Part shown: one piece after another, positions 37,127-48,854 of the stretch | How positions within the stretch are numbered: position 1 is the stretch's first letter | Layout of the letters: every line of letters begins with the position of its first letter | Assembly (NCBI GenBank): GCA_039621445.1 | Contig: CP154957.1 | Location: forward strand, 22,032,761-22,096,760 | Direction of reading: 5' to 3' | Origin: Euglena gracilis | Taxonomy: Eukaryota; Euglenida; Euglenophyceae; Euglenales | Length of the DNA: 64,000 nt | Position numbers and translations under genes: made by a program | Notes under the pieces: generated by a model | The model's database searches: none | The model's input: only the letters and a program-made list of their open reading frames with translations | What the model was told of the DNA's origin: nothing

Positions 37127-37544
37127 CAGGCATTATTTTTTAAGGAAAAAATCTCAAAAAAATTTAAGGTTTTTTCAGACGCTTTTTTTAAGGTTTTTTA
37201 AGGTTTTTTAAGGCATTTTGAAAAATTTCAAGGTTTTTTAGGCGTCCATTTTCCAATGGCGGTCAAAGAGCCATCTAGGCACCGAACTAACGTGGGTCCA
37301 GGTTGAAAATCAAACCCATTTTTTTGAGTTCTGAGTGGATAGGCAACATTCCAGCGATTCCAGAAATCATTTTTTCCCCTAGAGTTGGCTTCTTTTTGCC
37401 GAGATTTTGCGACTTCTTTTTTGCTCGAAATTCGAAATTTTCAGGACCAGGTTTTGAAGGGTTTTTAAAGGTTTTTTTTCGGCATTTTGGCCAAATTATT
37501 TTTGGTTTTCAAAGGTTTTTAAGGCGCCTTAAAAATAATGCCTG
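37127..37544. mobile_element. hAT-like non-autonomous element (family C), copy 1
   Basis: Terminal inverted repeats CAGGCATTATTTTTTAAGG and GGCGCCTTAAAAATAATGCCTG, with subterminal TTTTAAGG repeats. Interior blocks CATTTTCCAATGGCGGTC, GAGTGGATAGGCAACATTCC and TTTGCCGAGATTTTGCG are shared with 48,367-48,774. No coding sequence. The 8-bp flanks do not match here; its right end touches repeat B. Confidence 0.75.
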
Positions 37545-38340
37545 CGATGCTGGATGATGCTGAGCGATGCTGAGCGATATGGGCGATGCTGGAATTATGG
37601 AGACCAGAGGTGGGGTTCCGATGCTGGGCGATGCAGGGCGATTTTGTATATTATATTTTGAAGGATTATATAAATCAGCTATTATTTGAAGAATTATATA
37701 AATCAGCAATCATTTCTAACAAATCTCTAATAATGCACCCGTCTTTGCCATATTGGAGTTTTTTTTTTTTTGCTAATTTGGGGATCATTTTATGACTAAA
37801 AATTGGGCTAATTTGGGTCAATACGTGCACGTTTATGGCATTTTTGGCCGTTGTATGCTATTTTGGTGATTTTGGGTCATTTTTTACAATCTTTTGTGGG
37901 CATTGTTGGGCTATTTTTGGTTATTTCAAACCATTATACGTCATTTTTGGTCACTTTTTGGGGCTTTTTTGTGGTCATTTTTGGGCTGTTGTGGTCATTT
38001 TGGCGAGGTTGGAAGCGCAGATCATATGCGGACAAAATGGACATACTGGACAAGATGTAGATATTGGACAAGATGCAGTGGTCTCAGTTACTGGACAAGG
38101 TGCAGATACTGGACAAGATGCTGATACTGGACAAGATGCAGATATTGGACAATATGCAGTGGATGTATATACTGTATTAGATGCGGTGGATGGAAATACT
38201 GGATGGGCCAAATACAATAAGGAATTAGGAGATGCTTGTGGTCAATGGCCTAAAATTGTCTTTGGCCGACCAAAGTGGTGTTTAAGGGCCCAAAGCAGCC
38301 AAAAGTGGCCAATTAGAAGCATTCAAAAAGCATATCTAAC
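37545..38340 (+). repeat. Long dispersed repeat B, copy 2
   Basis: Same block order as 5,130-5,870: GATGCTGAGC tandem repeats, an AT-rich block with AATCTCTAATAATGCACC and GCTATTTTTGGTTATTTCAA, a GGACAAGATGCAGATA array at 38,045-38,160, then TTGGCCGACCAAAGTGGTGT. A further short GATGCTGGGC run is at 38,530-38,585. Confidence 0.85.
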
Positions 38341-39735
38341 AGTAGCTGCAACCTGAGGGCGGCCAAATGTCGGTTGAAATTGGGAAAAATCAGGCAAAAG
38401 TGGCCAAAAGTGGCCGAGAGTGCCAAAAGTTGCAGAAGTGGGTAAATGATCGAAGGTGGACAAACTTGGATGAAGATGCTGTGGATGCAAGTCTCTGAGT
38501 GGATGCAGGTTACACCGCCGAGGGCTTCAAAGGTGATGCTGGACGATGCTGGGCGATGCTGGGCGATGCTAGGCGATGCTGAGCCCAAGGGCATGGCCGA
38601 CCAACCCCCCCCCCCCCCAGGACCAGGATCTGTGGCACTGAATTTCTGGGCAACTCTGGGGGGGGTGCCACTGCACCAAACTTGTTTGCCCGGCTCCACA
38701 CGTGGGAGTGTATGAGACTTTTCTCTGTCCCCGGCACTTCGGCATAGATTCATTCACTTAACACTGGTGTGGCGCCCCCCTGGGGAGGGGTGGAGGGTTT
38801 AGGCCAATGAATTGGCCCACTTCAGCCTGACCGAAGGCTGGGCTGGAAATCCCGCCCTGGTTTTGGGCCCCCTTTTTTTTGTTGATTTTGGGCCATTTTC
38901 AAAGCGTTTTTTTTGGGTGGGTTGGTGGGTGGGCGGGTGAATCTGGTCTGGGCAAGTGTGACAAAATTGAACACGAGGGCGAAATTCCATTGAAATGTGT
39001 CCCACCCAGAAAGTTGCCAGGGCCCTGGTGACATTCGACGTTTCAACGTCCCGTTGTTGAGGAACGATGTTGCCTGGGTCATTCTTTTTTGGCAGTTCTT
39101 TTCCTCTCATTTCAATGGCTGAGCCAAGCCGCTGAGCGAATCCAATTGGGGACGATGCCCGCCCGCTAGACATCACAGAGGCAGTGCCATGCCACACACG
39201 GGTTGGCTGCCGCCACCCGAGCACCCGCAAGCCGCACCGGGGCCTTGCATTCTTCGTCCTCTCCCCGACCTGTATGGTGCTTTCATTGGTGCGTATCTTC
39301 ATGGGTCACAAATTGATTCCATTCAACTGAGCCACTACTGGCATCACTGATTATTTTCCTTCTCAATAGCATGCACCAGGATGTGTTTGCAACACGAACA
39401 AATCACAATATTTTGAACCTCAAAAACCAGATACTCGCCTAAAAGCTGTGAGCCAATTGACTGCCTGGACATGATATGCGTGTGAGATTTGCCAGCAATG
39501 CATGGTTGATCTTCTCTTTTGTTCCAGGCCTCAGGTTCAGAGGTTTTTTTTTAAAAGTTTGGTGGGTGGGTCGGTGGGTTGGTCTGGGCCAAGTTCCCCT
39601 CCCGGGGGCAGGGGTTGGGCCGAGTGGGTACCCCTCTGGAGGCAGGGTTTCCCACCATTTTCGGCATTAAGCGCCGGTTTTTTTTTGGTCCACAAAATTG
39701 GTCCTTGATATTAAAATTGGTCCTTTGGTGCGGTC
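38341..39735. other. Unassigned sequence
   Basis: Moderate-complexity DNA with a few C runs; GGTGGGTGGG patches at 38,917-38,940 and 39,560-39,590. A GC-balanced patch at 39,150-39,270 is open on the - strand. Nothing recognisable. Confidence 0.35.
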
Positions 39736-40000
39736 TTTGTGTGGGGCAGCGGGTGCTTGGCATCTGGTTTCGGTCCTCGCCCCTTCCCAAACGCCTCTCT
39801 CTCCTCTGGCCTGCTCATTCTCTGGCACTCGTCAGTGGCAGCAGTTACGACTGGACTGGGCCTCCCACCCCACCCCTCGAAGGCCCGCCCCCAACAGGCT
39901 GCCGCCCCTCTACGCCCCACCCTCTTACCAAATTGTGGGGCCTCGGAGCCGCCGGTTATCCATTCTTGTCCCTCCCAGCCATGCATTCACTTCATTCGGT
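39736..40000 (-). CDS. Doubtful exon, - strand
   Basis: The - strand reads GWEGQEWITGGSEAPQFG, KRVGRRGAAACWGRAFEG and ATDECQRMSRPEEREAFG, with balanced charge and few prolines; the + strand frames are Pro/Ser-rich. This suggests a - strand exon, but splice sites and family are not identified. Confidence 0.22.
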
Positions 40001-40866
40001 GCCCCGCCTGGGCTTCTTTTTAAGAAGTGGACCCTGGAGGGTGGGGGTGATTGCCAGGTTGATCTCAGGCAGGGGGGGGGGTAGGGCATTTTCGACCCCC
40101 CTCTGGGGGGGGTCAGGTTTTAGGGATGTGCCTGCCCCGGGTTGTGCCTGCTACATGCAGACACCCTCTCGCACAAGGCATCCTGGTGGCTCGACTCAAC
40201 CCCCATCCTGAGTGGGCTGGTGGGTGGGGGGGGGTCCATCCCCCCACCAGGCCTTCCTGTATTTCTGGAGGCGTCAATTTTTAGGTCAAAATTTTCCTTC
40301 AGTGCCTTTGGCGCCGGAGGAATTTTTCCTTGCATAACCCGTGCTTAGCAATGTGTGGGAATACTTGTTGGGGAGGTTTGGACCCCCAACAAAGAGATGG
40401 GGGGTCGGACACCCCCCCCCCCTCCAACCCCGAAACGGTAAGGTTTGGGAAAATTTTGGGTTTTGTTGACGGGCAAAAGGGCCGGATACCAGGCCGGGAT
40501 TGTCAAAAAAATTCCTAATTTTCTTTGAAATTAAATCCAAAAATACTCATTTTGAACTTTTTTGCAATATTTTTTTCTTGTGGATAATGCGCAAAGATCA
40601 AAAAAGTGAGATATGCTCAAAAGTGAGGGAAAAGAGGGCATTTTCCCTCATTTTCCTGCGAGCAGCCCGAAAGAATTTTTTTTCTATGATTGGAATCTGT
40701 CAAGTGGGGGATCTGGACACCCCTCCCAACATCTGGGGGGGCGCTCTGGACCTTGGCCTGCTGGGGGGGTCCCGCACCCACCACAGCCCCATGGACCAGT
40801 CTGAACCAGCAAATGAATCCATGCTCCAGCCAATCCCCTGACCTCGTCCCATGTTCCCCTCAGCAG
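40001..40866. other. C/G-run repeats and intronic sequence
   Basis: The block GTAGGGCATTTTCGACC with facing C and G runs (40,080-40,125) repeats 15,187-15,225. A GCCTTTGGCGCCGG hairpin lies at 40,303-40,318. The rest to 40,866 is AT-leaning with C runs and ends in a pyrimidine-containing acceptor. Confidence 0.4.
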
Positions 40867-40956
40867 GTGCTTACGCTGGCCACCACTGACAATAGCCGAC
40901 CACACAGAGAGCCAGTTGTCCCGAGGGTGTCTGACACTGTCATGTTTGCCATGATC
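40867..40956 (+). CDS. Candidate 90-bp internal exon, function unknown
   Basis: A CCCCTCAGCAG acceptor and ATC|GTAAAT donor bound exactly 30 codons: VLTLATTDNSRPHREPVVPR then VSDTVMFAMI. Phase 0 at both ends. Nothing in the sequence points to a family, and neighbouring exons of the same gene were not located. Confidence 0.4.
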
Positions 40957-43059
40957 GTAAATGGGCTTTTTGTTTGCTGCAGCATGTGCAGTCTATGCGA
41001 AGCCAATTTCAGATGCGTGGCTTCAGAACCCTTGACACAACCAGCACTTGATGTGCAAGATATGTTTTGCCAACAAAAAGAAATTGCTTCCTTGTGCTCA
41101 CCGCATGGTGCCACACACGTTGCATATGCACACCCAAAGTATGTGATCCATGCGACTTTGAGCTGGGGTTGGCACAAATTCGCCCACCCTGTCTTTTTGC
41201 TTTTTTACCTTTTGGATTTTTCAAAAAATTGTATCCCCCCCCAGCTGGCCTTGTTTTACCGGGAAGGGTTTTTGGCTTAGTTTCCAATCAAGCTTTTTTC
41301 CGAGACCAGTCTTTCTATACGTCAATTTTTGCTTTTCATTGAATTTTTGTACCAAAAAATCCAAATCTTTCGAGTTAATGTGTTCCCAAAATTCCTTATT
41401 ATATATTTTATTTTTGTCACCCTCGACCGTGAAAATTGAGTGACATCGTTTTTTTTTTTGGTTTTGTGTGTGAAAATTGTGATGGTCGATGCTGTGTTTC
41501 CAAAGTCTCCTTATTTCACACGGAAGACCGTGTGACCTGGGTACTGGGTCAGGGGGTCGCACCCTTCCGGGGGTCACATCCTGGAAGCTTGTAACCTGAA
41601 TTGCCTGGTAACTTGATTTGGTAATTGACCTGGTAACTTGAATTTATGGCGAGCCGGGGGGAGGTGTCTCCCTGGGCAGGCACCCCAAGGAACCCAGATC
41701 CGACCCCCTGGGGGTGGGGTGGGGTGGGGGTGGGGTAGGGTACGTTCCTCAGCAAAAGTGCCTAGAAACCCATGGTATGCATATTTTTGGCCACTTTTTT
41801 ATGGCCGGTGTGGTCTATCCAGGGACACTGCTCCGCGGTTAAAGCTTCCAACGATGGCGATGGCCCAAACGATGTGGCATTTGGCACCGTTGGCGCCTGC
41901 CCCCCAGCTGGCCCCGGCGTGCCCCGTTGGTTTGAGCCGGTCCTCTGCGGATGGAACTGCCCCCTCCCTCCCCGGTGGCGGTAGCTCCCCCGTCCCCGCC
42001 CTGCGGATGTTGGACGGATGACGATGAGAGGATCTTGTGGACGAGTGTACCAGTGGCACTGGGAAAACGAGATGGGCAATCCGTTTTTTTTGTTCACCTG
42101 ATATGGGACCCCCCCGGGTTCACCCTGAAAGTGGTGACCATCGATGGGTGAGACCTTCCCGCGCTAATATAACGGGCAAATTCCTTCGCCCTGGGAGTCG
42201 TCGAAGGACAATTTCGCCCCCTCCGCATCCGCGCCCCTTTTTGTAGGTCTGCGACCCGCCACAAAGAAACCCTTCCTGGCCGACCCGTGTCGGTGTGGAT
42301 TACCTCGAGGAAGAAAACAAAACAAGCGGTGACGTCTGGCAATGACCTTGCGGACAGTGTACCATACCATTGAACCCCCACCCCCAGGGCATACCCGTTT
42401 TTTTTTGTGACTGAATGTGGACCCCCCCTTAGTTGCACTAAGGCTTCTTGACTGTTTATGGCTGGCGCTAACTTCGCTTCTGGCCCAATTTGCGTGGTGA
42501 GTGTGGACCCCCCCCCCCCCCCGGGCACAACTGCAAGTGCCCCACCCAGCCAGCAGCCATCCTGTCTCATTCGGACCCGCGGTCCGACCTCAGGCCTGGT
42601 GGGGTGGGATCCACCCACTCGGCAAGGGCAAATTCCTTCGCCGCTGAAGGCGTTGAAGGACAATTTTTTGCCCTCCGCATTGGCGCCCCTTTTGTGGCTT
42701 CCGGTTCGGCGCCCGCCCAAAGAAAACCCTTCCGGCCGACCCGTCTCCTCGCCTGGCCCTTGGCGCCCATCACCATTGTTATGACCCCCTGCAGGGCCGG
42801 CCTTTGACCATCGCTCTGCCTCCCTACCCCCCCCCCCCCCGCTGCTGCTGCTGCTGCGTGGTGTGGGCGCCCTGCTTTGCCGGGGGCCGACCCCGTGAGG
42901 GCCACAGCGGCGGCCTATTGTGGCCCCAGCCAGCCACATTGCAGATGTGGAGCCTGCAGAGTAGCCCCCACCCCCACCCTTGCACGATCCCCTGATCCCC
43001 TGTGGGTTGTAACATGGGTTTGGTGGTTGGCCCAGGAGGGGGGGGGTTAAGTGGGTGGT
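40957..43059. other. Sequence with GC-rich, possibly exonic islands
   Basis: GC-rich islands at 41,850-42,060, 42,170-42,300 and 42,560-42,990 are open in several frames; the clearest is a + frame reading WTDDDERILWTSVPVALGKR at about 42,020-42,080. Two short blocks, 42,175-42,280 and 42,625-42,740, are diverged copies of each other (GGGCAAATTCCTTCGCC ... GGACAATTT ... CCCTTCC-GGCCGACCCGT). No gene model could be built. Confidence 0.35.
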
Positions 43060-44820
43060 CGCTGAGCTCTTATCCCTTTATGGGTAAGAGCGAAGCGTAC
43101 CACCGGGGAAAAGGATGGGTTGAACCCTCCCCCCCCCCCCCCCGGGTTGGGGGTCACCTCGGGAACCGGTGGATTATCGCCATATTCCCGGCCCAGTTCC
43201 TAGAATTTTTTTTTCTCCAGTCGCGAGCGACTGGATTTCTAGTTTCCGAATCACCTCCGTTTGACCCCAAATTTCCCGCCGGGCCCAATTTATTCAGCCA
43301 CGAAGGGGTCCAAACTGGGTGGGATTGGCCACGGGACGGGGTGAGATTTTTGGTCAAAAAATCGAATTTTCGAAAATATCTCGAGAAAACGTACATTATC
43401 TCCGGAAGTGTCTCAGTGACCAAATGTACCCCCGGAGGCCCTCTATCACCCCCCATTCGCCGTTTTTGTCGCTGACACGCCTGGCACGAGTTCTGGCGCT
43501 CTTTTGTGGCCCAAAACGGCCACTTGGGGGTGTTTTTGGGGGCCGTTTTTTTGGTAAAAAAAATCGATTTTTCCAAAATATCTCAAAAATGAAACAAAAT
43601 CAAAGAAAATTTCCTGTGACCCAGAATGAAGCCCTTGGGATGACCTATCCCCCTTCGTGTGGCCCGAGTTACGGCCATTTTTTTGGCCAATTTTGGCCCA
43701 TTTCAGGGGCCATTTTGGGCCGTTTTCGGGGTCAAAAATCGATGGATCGATGTTTCCAAAATATCTTGGAAATGAAGCAAAATCAAAGGAAATGTCCGGA
43801 GACCTAAATTGAAACCTTTAAAATGTCCCATCTATCGGTTTTATTCTCCCAAAACTCCCGGCCTAGCCTGAAAAATGGCCGATTTACGGCCCAAAAGAGC
43901 ACGGCAGGCTTGCACCTTAGCTGTTATCAGCCCTTTTTTCTCTTAAATTTTTTTTCTAAAATTTCTCAAAATGGTGGGGAGTCAAAGGAATGTCCGGAGA
44001 CCCAAATTAAAGCTTAAAATGCCCCATCTAACAGGTTTTTTTGATTAATTAGGGTTGTGCATAAATTTCAAAAATTACTGCAATTTTCTTGAATTACAGC
44101 TGTGTATTTTGTAAATCATAAATTACGCGAAATTGGCAATGGTGGTCTTTTCGGCCGTATGTTGCGTGGAAGTCCCATTAAGAGCTCAGCATTATTCAGA
44201 ACCCGGTCCAGTGTGCCTGGAAGGGGTCCACAAAAAATGCTTTTTTTTGCTCCACCAGGGGTGTCGTGTCGCAAGGTAATTTGGTCAGTTGTATGGTTTT
44301 TGGGTTCTTACGAGTTTCCCTGCGATACCTACCTTTGTTTCGACACACCGATGAAGAATTGCGGGGTATCCCGATGCCCGGGCGCGTCCATTCCTCCTCT
44401 GCCAAATCCCCAGGGTTTGATATAAGGAGGGCGTACATGGTTTAGGTGGGGGGGGTGTCCCCCCCCCTCCTGGCCCGCAGGGGGGGGGGTCCGGACCCCC
44501 CCCCCCCACCTGCCAGGGGGGTCCGGACCGACCCTCGGGGGGGGGGTTCCCGGGACCCCCCCAAAAAGGGTCAATTTTTTCCTCCGGCGCTTTGCGCCGA
44601 TAATTTTTTGCATTTTTGGCACATTTTTGCCCAAAAAGTGCCCAAAATGGCACTTTTGGTCGTTTTGGGGGGTCAAAATTTTTCGGCCCGGCACTTCGCG
44701 CTGGGCCGAAATTCGGTAACCCAGACCGCGCACCTGTTTAGGTGGGGGGGGTGTCCCCCCCCCCCTCCTGGCCCGCAGGGGAGGGTCCAGACCACCCCCC
44801 CCACCTGTCCTTATATTGAA
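43060..44820 (+). repeat. Composite dispersed repeat, copy 2
   Basis: Collinear with 2,577-4,870: near-palindrome GCTCTTATCCCTTTATGGG (43,075-43,102), the CACCTCGGGAACCGG / CAGTCGCGAGCGACTGG block, then three or four degenerate ~190-bp units containing AAAATATCT, CAAAATCAAAGGAAATG and GTCCGGAGACC (43,360-44,030), an AAGAGCTCAGCA block (44,176) and the hairpin block 44,400-44,800. The internal arrays differ from copy 1, showing independent expansion. Confidence 0.75.
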
Positions 44821-45730
44821 CCCTGCAAAATCTGCCAGTGTGCGATTTGCCCAGTTCCGGATCGAACCATCCTCCGGCTGGGGCCGCCCGTCCCTCCCTG
44901 TTGCGTCCCAACCAGCCCTTTCCCCTTGTCCAAATGGAACCCATCCGACTTTCCAGCGGCTACCGCCGTCGGAGCGGATGTTCTCCGAGTTCCGCCCCCC
45001 CCCCCCCAACCCGTCGTCTCACTCTCCCTCAAATCTTGTCAAATCTTGTCTCGCCTACTCTTCCCTCCGCACCGTCTGCGACGCATCTCCAGAGCTCGCC
45101 CTCCCCTCCACTCCCTGCCCGTTGCTTCGCAGTGCATATGGCGGGCTGGGCAGGTTCCCACAGCACGTTCTGTTTCGCGTGTGTGTTTCTCGTCATTGTC
45201 CGTGGCGCGTGTTGTTGCGTGCGTTGCGGCAGGTTCCGGTGGCAGTGGCATCAGAGCACGAGAGAGTGGGGATCACAGCCGACACTGCCTTTCGCTCTCG
45301 CGGCGCCGCAAAGCAACGCCCAGTGCTACGGTTCCGGTGGAGCACGGTCGCTGCGTCACTTTGTGTCACTATGCCCAGGCTGCTTGGCTGGTTTTGACAG
45401 CACAGTTGCCCAAAGTGGACTCGCAGATGTTCTTGTGGTCCACGATCCGGCTTTGCAGTTGACCCGGGGCCTGGAGTTTGCCAGTTGTTCTGTGGCTCTG
45501 ACTGTGTTTCGCTCCTGAAACTTTTTGCAGACCGAAATGCTTCCTGTGGCCCCCCGTTCCTGCCCCCTCACAAGCCGCCTTCCCCTGTACCTCCGCCCGC
45601 CAGCTCCGCTGCACCCACCACACCTCATACACATATACATATGGACCGCAAAAAACACTCTTGCTCGGCGGAGCCAGATCCGCGCACGGTTGCCCGGCGC
45701 GCCCACATACCCCCACCCACTTGAAGGTCG
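44821..45730. other. GC-rich stretch open in several frames
   Basis: About 700 bp of GC-rich sequence in which two + frames stay open for 190 and 330 codons. Compositions are Ser/Pro/Arg-rich in all frames and no domain is recognised; long frames are expected by chance at this GC content. A GTGAGT-type donor or clear acceptor is not evident. It may include a promoter-proximal CpG-rich region or exons of an unknown gene. Confidence 0.25.
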
Positions 45731-47121
45731 AAGTTGTGCTCGTCCGCCCGGCAGTGCATTAGAGGGCGGCGAGCTGGTCCAGGAACAGGCTTCCGTTTGC
45801 GTTCCAACGAACCAAGGTTTCCGGCCTGGGGGGAGGGTGGCACTTTTAAAGTTCTCAATGTTGACTGCTGGCCTGTTGTTCGATGCTCCCCTCCCTCAAA
45901 AGGCCCAATGGTCTGGTTGGTCTTGGGTAATAAGTTTGGAGTTATTTGTCAAAAAATGTTTGCCAAAATCTTACCCTAAAATGACTCAAAGTACCCCAAA
46001 ATACCCATTTTCACAAATTTGTTGAAAAAGGCTATTTTCATGATGCTCGGTCATATAAAAGTTGCGGCGGTTTGTTTGTGGTTTTGTGGCAAATTGCCAC
46101 ACGTCATTTTCCTTTCGTCCTTTGGTTGGTTGGTTGCCTCAGGCAGGGGTAATGAGTGGGGGCTTTGTAAGTGGGGAAGGCTTACATCCTTCACCTCCAA
46201 CTCATAACAAGTGTATTCTGCTCCCATACCGCAGACATTGACAGAGGAGAGGTTGTCTGCAGAGAACCAGCTTGGGACCGAATTATAAGCCCTGCCGATT
46301 TCTGTGACAATACTTGTTTCTGACCCAAGGTTCAGGACCCCAGCCTTCACTTGTGGGTTTTGCATCTCCCGATGCAGGTTCATTAAAGAATTTTACTTAA
46401 TTTACTGGAGCCATGGTGATGGTGTTGCACTGTTGGGCAGGGGATGGAAATTAATACCTGCATTCCATAGTGTTCCGCAATTTCCTACCATTTTCGCAAC
46501 TTTTGCGCAACCTTTTCACACCTTTCCTCCCTCACTCCACCATGGGTTTTGGCCATTCCGGATGCTTTGCAGGTGGTGGAACGAAAGCACTTTTTTGCCT
46601 TTGCTCGCATTCTATGATTCAGAAAAAAAATTGGGCTTTGATTTTCTGTTTTTTTTTGAGTCCTGCCAGAATGAGATATCAACTTAGAATAAAATTTCCC
46701 CACAGGTTTCCCACACTTTGGCCGCATTTTTCTCGAAAGCCTCCCATGCCAACGCCCCCCCCCCGCCGCCACAGCGACCAAACCTGCCCATATTCTCTGC
46801 CCTGAGACGGAGGTCTGAAACGATCTGCGGCCCCAACCCCCCGCCCCCCCCCCCCCCACTGCGGACTTCCCTTATACCCCCCGGGCCTCTGCGGCGGGGC
46901 AATGGGGTCCGGGGCCGTTTGGCTCGCCCACCCCCCGCAGGCGGAGGCCGCCCCGCCCAGGGCCGCTGTGGCCCTGCCAGAACACCATGGGGTAAAACAC
47001 AACGGCGACAGGGGACCACTGTGGCGGCTGTGGGTTTGGTCTGGTTGAAAGTTGAAGTGATTGAAGAGCACAGGGAGGGGCAGAGGGGACAGGGGATAGG
47101 ACGGGCTTTAAGCGGTGATTT
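45731..47121. other. Unassigned sequence
   Basis: Mostly unique sequence. The part 46,690-47,040 is GC-rich and open on both strands (one + frame reads RRGNGVRGRLARPPPAGGGR). It may hold an exon upstream of 47,372, but limits cannot be supported. Confidence 0.3.
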
Positions 47122-47291
47122 GGGGGGGGGGGGGGGGGCGGGGGGGGGGGGTGGGGGGGGGTGGGGGGCGGGGGGGGGGGTGGGTGGGGGGGGGAGGGGG
47201 GGGGATGGGGGCGGGGGGGGTGGTTTTTTTTTTGTTTGGTTTTTTTTTTTTTTTTTTTTTTTTGTTTTTTTTTTTTTTTTTTTTTTTTTTT
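47122..47291. repeat. G-run block followed by T-run block
   Basis: About 100 bp of nearly pure G with single T, C or A interruptions, then about 65 bp of nearly pure T. Strongly strand-asymmetric and rich in potential G-quadruplex motifs. Confidence 0.95.
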
Positions 47292-47371
47292 AAGGCCGGG
47301 TTGATGACTTTGCGTTCTCGGTGACGCCCGCCCCGTCGGCCCAAGTCACTTCAACGGTTGGCCTTTTGCAG

Positions 47372-47431
47372 GCCGGCCGGCATGCCCCACGAGGCAAGCG
47401 TCCGGGCCGCGTTGACGCCCTGTTTTACCCT
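47372..47431 (+). CDS. Candidate 60-bp exon, function unknown
   Basis: Acceptor GGCCTTTTGCAG and a perfect donor CCT|GTGAGT bound 20 codons reading AGRHAPRGKRPGRVDALFYP, phase 0 at both ends. The sequence is basic with no recognised motif. It sits 80 bp after a G/T homopolymer block and 150 bp before another exon-like block on the same strand. Confidence 0.4.
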
Positions 47432-47584
47432 GTGAGTTGAGAGAATTGGCAGATGCATTTTCAGTTGTTTTTTATTACTTTTGTTTTTTTTGGTCGTTTG
47501 GTTGTTGTTATGCATGTCGTTGTTTGACGCTTCTGCGGCGTCCCTTCTCCTTCTCAATCTCTGCGGTCTGTGTTTCCGGCGGAG

Positions 47585-47831
47585 GTGCTCCTGCTCCCGG
47601 GATTGTGTTGCTTGCTGGGGTCCTGCCGCCCCACCCTCCGCACACTGCACTGCTTGCGACCCCCACCGCCTCGCTGGTCCCCCCCCCCCCACGCGCCACC
47701 AGCGGGAGAACAGAGTTCGCACCGGTCTCTCTGGCGCTCTTTTGCGCCCCTCTGGCAGCTGCCGCCCTCCGGCTGGAGGCTAATGCCTGCCAGCCACCCT
47801 GGCCCTGGCCTCGGGGCTGCCCATGAGATCT

Positions 47832-47832
<1 letters not shown>
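47585..47832 (+). CDS. Candidate exon following 47,372-47,431
   Basis: After CCGGCGGAG, a phase-0 frame reads VLLLPGLCCLLGSCRPTLRT, a Pro-rich part, and LWRSFAPLWQLPPSGWRLMP, to a CTG|GTGTGT junction with the GT microsatellite at 47,833. Another frame of the same block (GIVLLAGVLPPHPPHTALLA) is also open, so the choice rests on phase continuity with the previous exon. Function unknown. Confidence 0.28.
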
Positions 47833-47863
<31 letters not shown>

Positions 47864-48100
47864 GTGTGTGTGTGTTGTGTGTGTGTGTGTGTTGTGTGTG
47901 TTGTGCGTGTTGTGTGTGTGTGTGTTGTGCGTGTTGTGTGTTGTGTGTGTGTGTGTGTGTTGTGTCTGTGCATTTGTATATGTGTGTGTTGTGTGTGTTG
48001 TGCGTGTTGTGTGTTGTGTGTGTGTGTGTGTTGTGTCTGTGCATTTGTGTATGTGTGTGTTGTGTGTGTTGTGTGCTCTGTGCACACACAAGTATGCACA

Positions 48101-48155
<55 letters not shown>
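47833..48155. repeat. GT/TGTGTT microsatellite with CT block
   Basis: Imperfect GT repeats with TTGTGTGTG and GTGCGTGTTGTG variants, a CT run at 48,100-48,125 and a final GT run. Includes a duplicated unit TGTCTGTGCATTTGTATATG (47,961 and 48,033). Confidence 0.95.
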
Positions 48156-48366
48156 TGGGAAGATTTTTTTTGTGTCTCTTTTGACATATTGTTTCCTCAG
48201 GATAGGTCTATTGACTCCACTGCTTCTCTTTGGGTGCAATATCACTCTCCAGATTTGTGGGGATTTTCTGGCCGTGAACGCCCGTGGTTAGCCGAAGGGC
48301 AGGGGTCAAAATGTCAAAATACAAATCTGTGAAACCACCAAAGGAGGTTCCCCCACAACCCACAAT

Positions 48367-48774
48367 CAGGCAGTATTTTTTAAGGCGAAATTTTTCAAAA
48401 AAAATCTAAGGTTTTTGGGTTGTTTTTTACTCTTTTTTAAGGGCTTTTAAGGCTTTTTGAAAATTCTTAAGAATCTTTAAGGCGCCTATTTTCCAATGAC
48501 GGCCAAACAGCCGTCCGGGTATCGAACCAACGTCAGTCCAGTTTGAAAAAGTTCAAAACCCATGTTTTTGAGTTTTGATTGGATAGACAATGTTCCAGCG
48601 ATGCCAGAAATCGTTTTTTCCCCACACTTGTCTGTTTTATTTTGCCGAGATTTTGCGGCTTCTTTTTCGCTCGAAATTGAAAATTTTTCCAGGACAAATT
48701 TTCTTAAGTTTTTTAAGCTTTTTTTTAAAAAGGTTTTCTTCAGGTCTTTAAAGGCACCTTAAAAATAATGCTTG
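48367..48774. mobile_element. hAT-like non-autonomous element (family C), copy 2, with target-site duplication
   Basis: Ends CAGGCAGTATTTTTTAAGG and CACCTTAAAAATAATGCTTG form the same terminal inverted repeats as at 37,127-37,544. The 8 bp on the left (CCCACAAT) and right (CCCACAAC) match at 7 of 8 positions, as expected for hAT-type insertion. No transposase coding sequence. Confidence 0.8.
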
Positions 48775-48854
48775 CCCACAACGACACAATCCGTGCAATT
48801 CCAATCACCCGAAATCTCGCTGAAAAATGCTTTTTTCTCAGCCTCCCCCCCCAG

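Noticed and set aside
44446-45462. 338-codon + frame
   Set aside because: Begins in C/G-run repeat sequence, and overlapping frames are equally open; long frames are expected in GC-rich DNA and no motif is present.
48505-48535. GGTTCGATACC on the - strand, like a tRNA/SINE B box
   Set aside because: No matching A box at the proper spacing and no cloverleaf; it is part of the hAT-like element interior.
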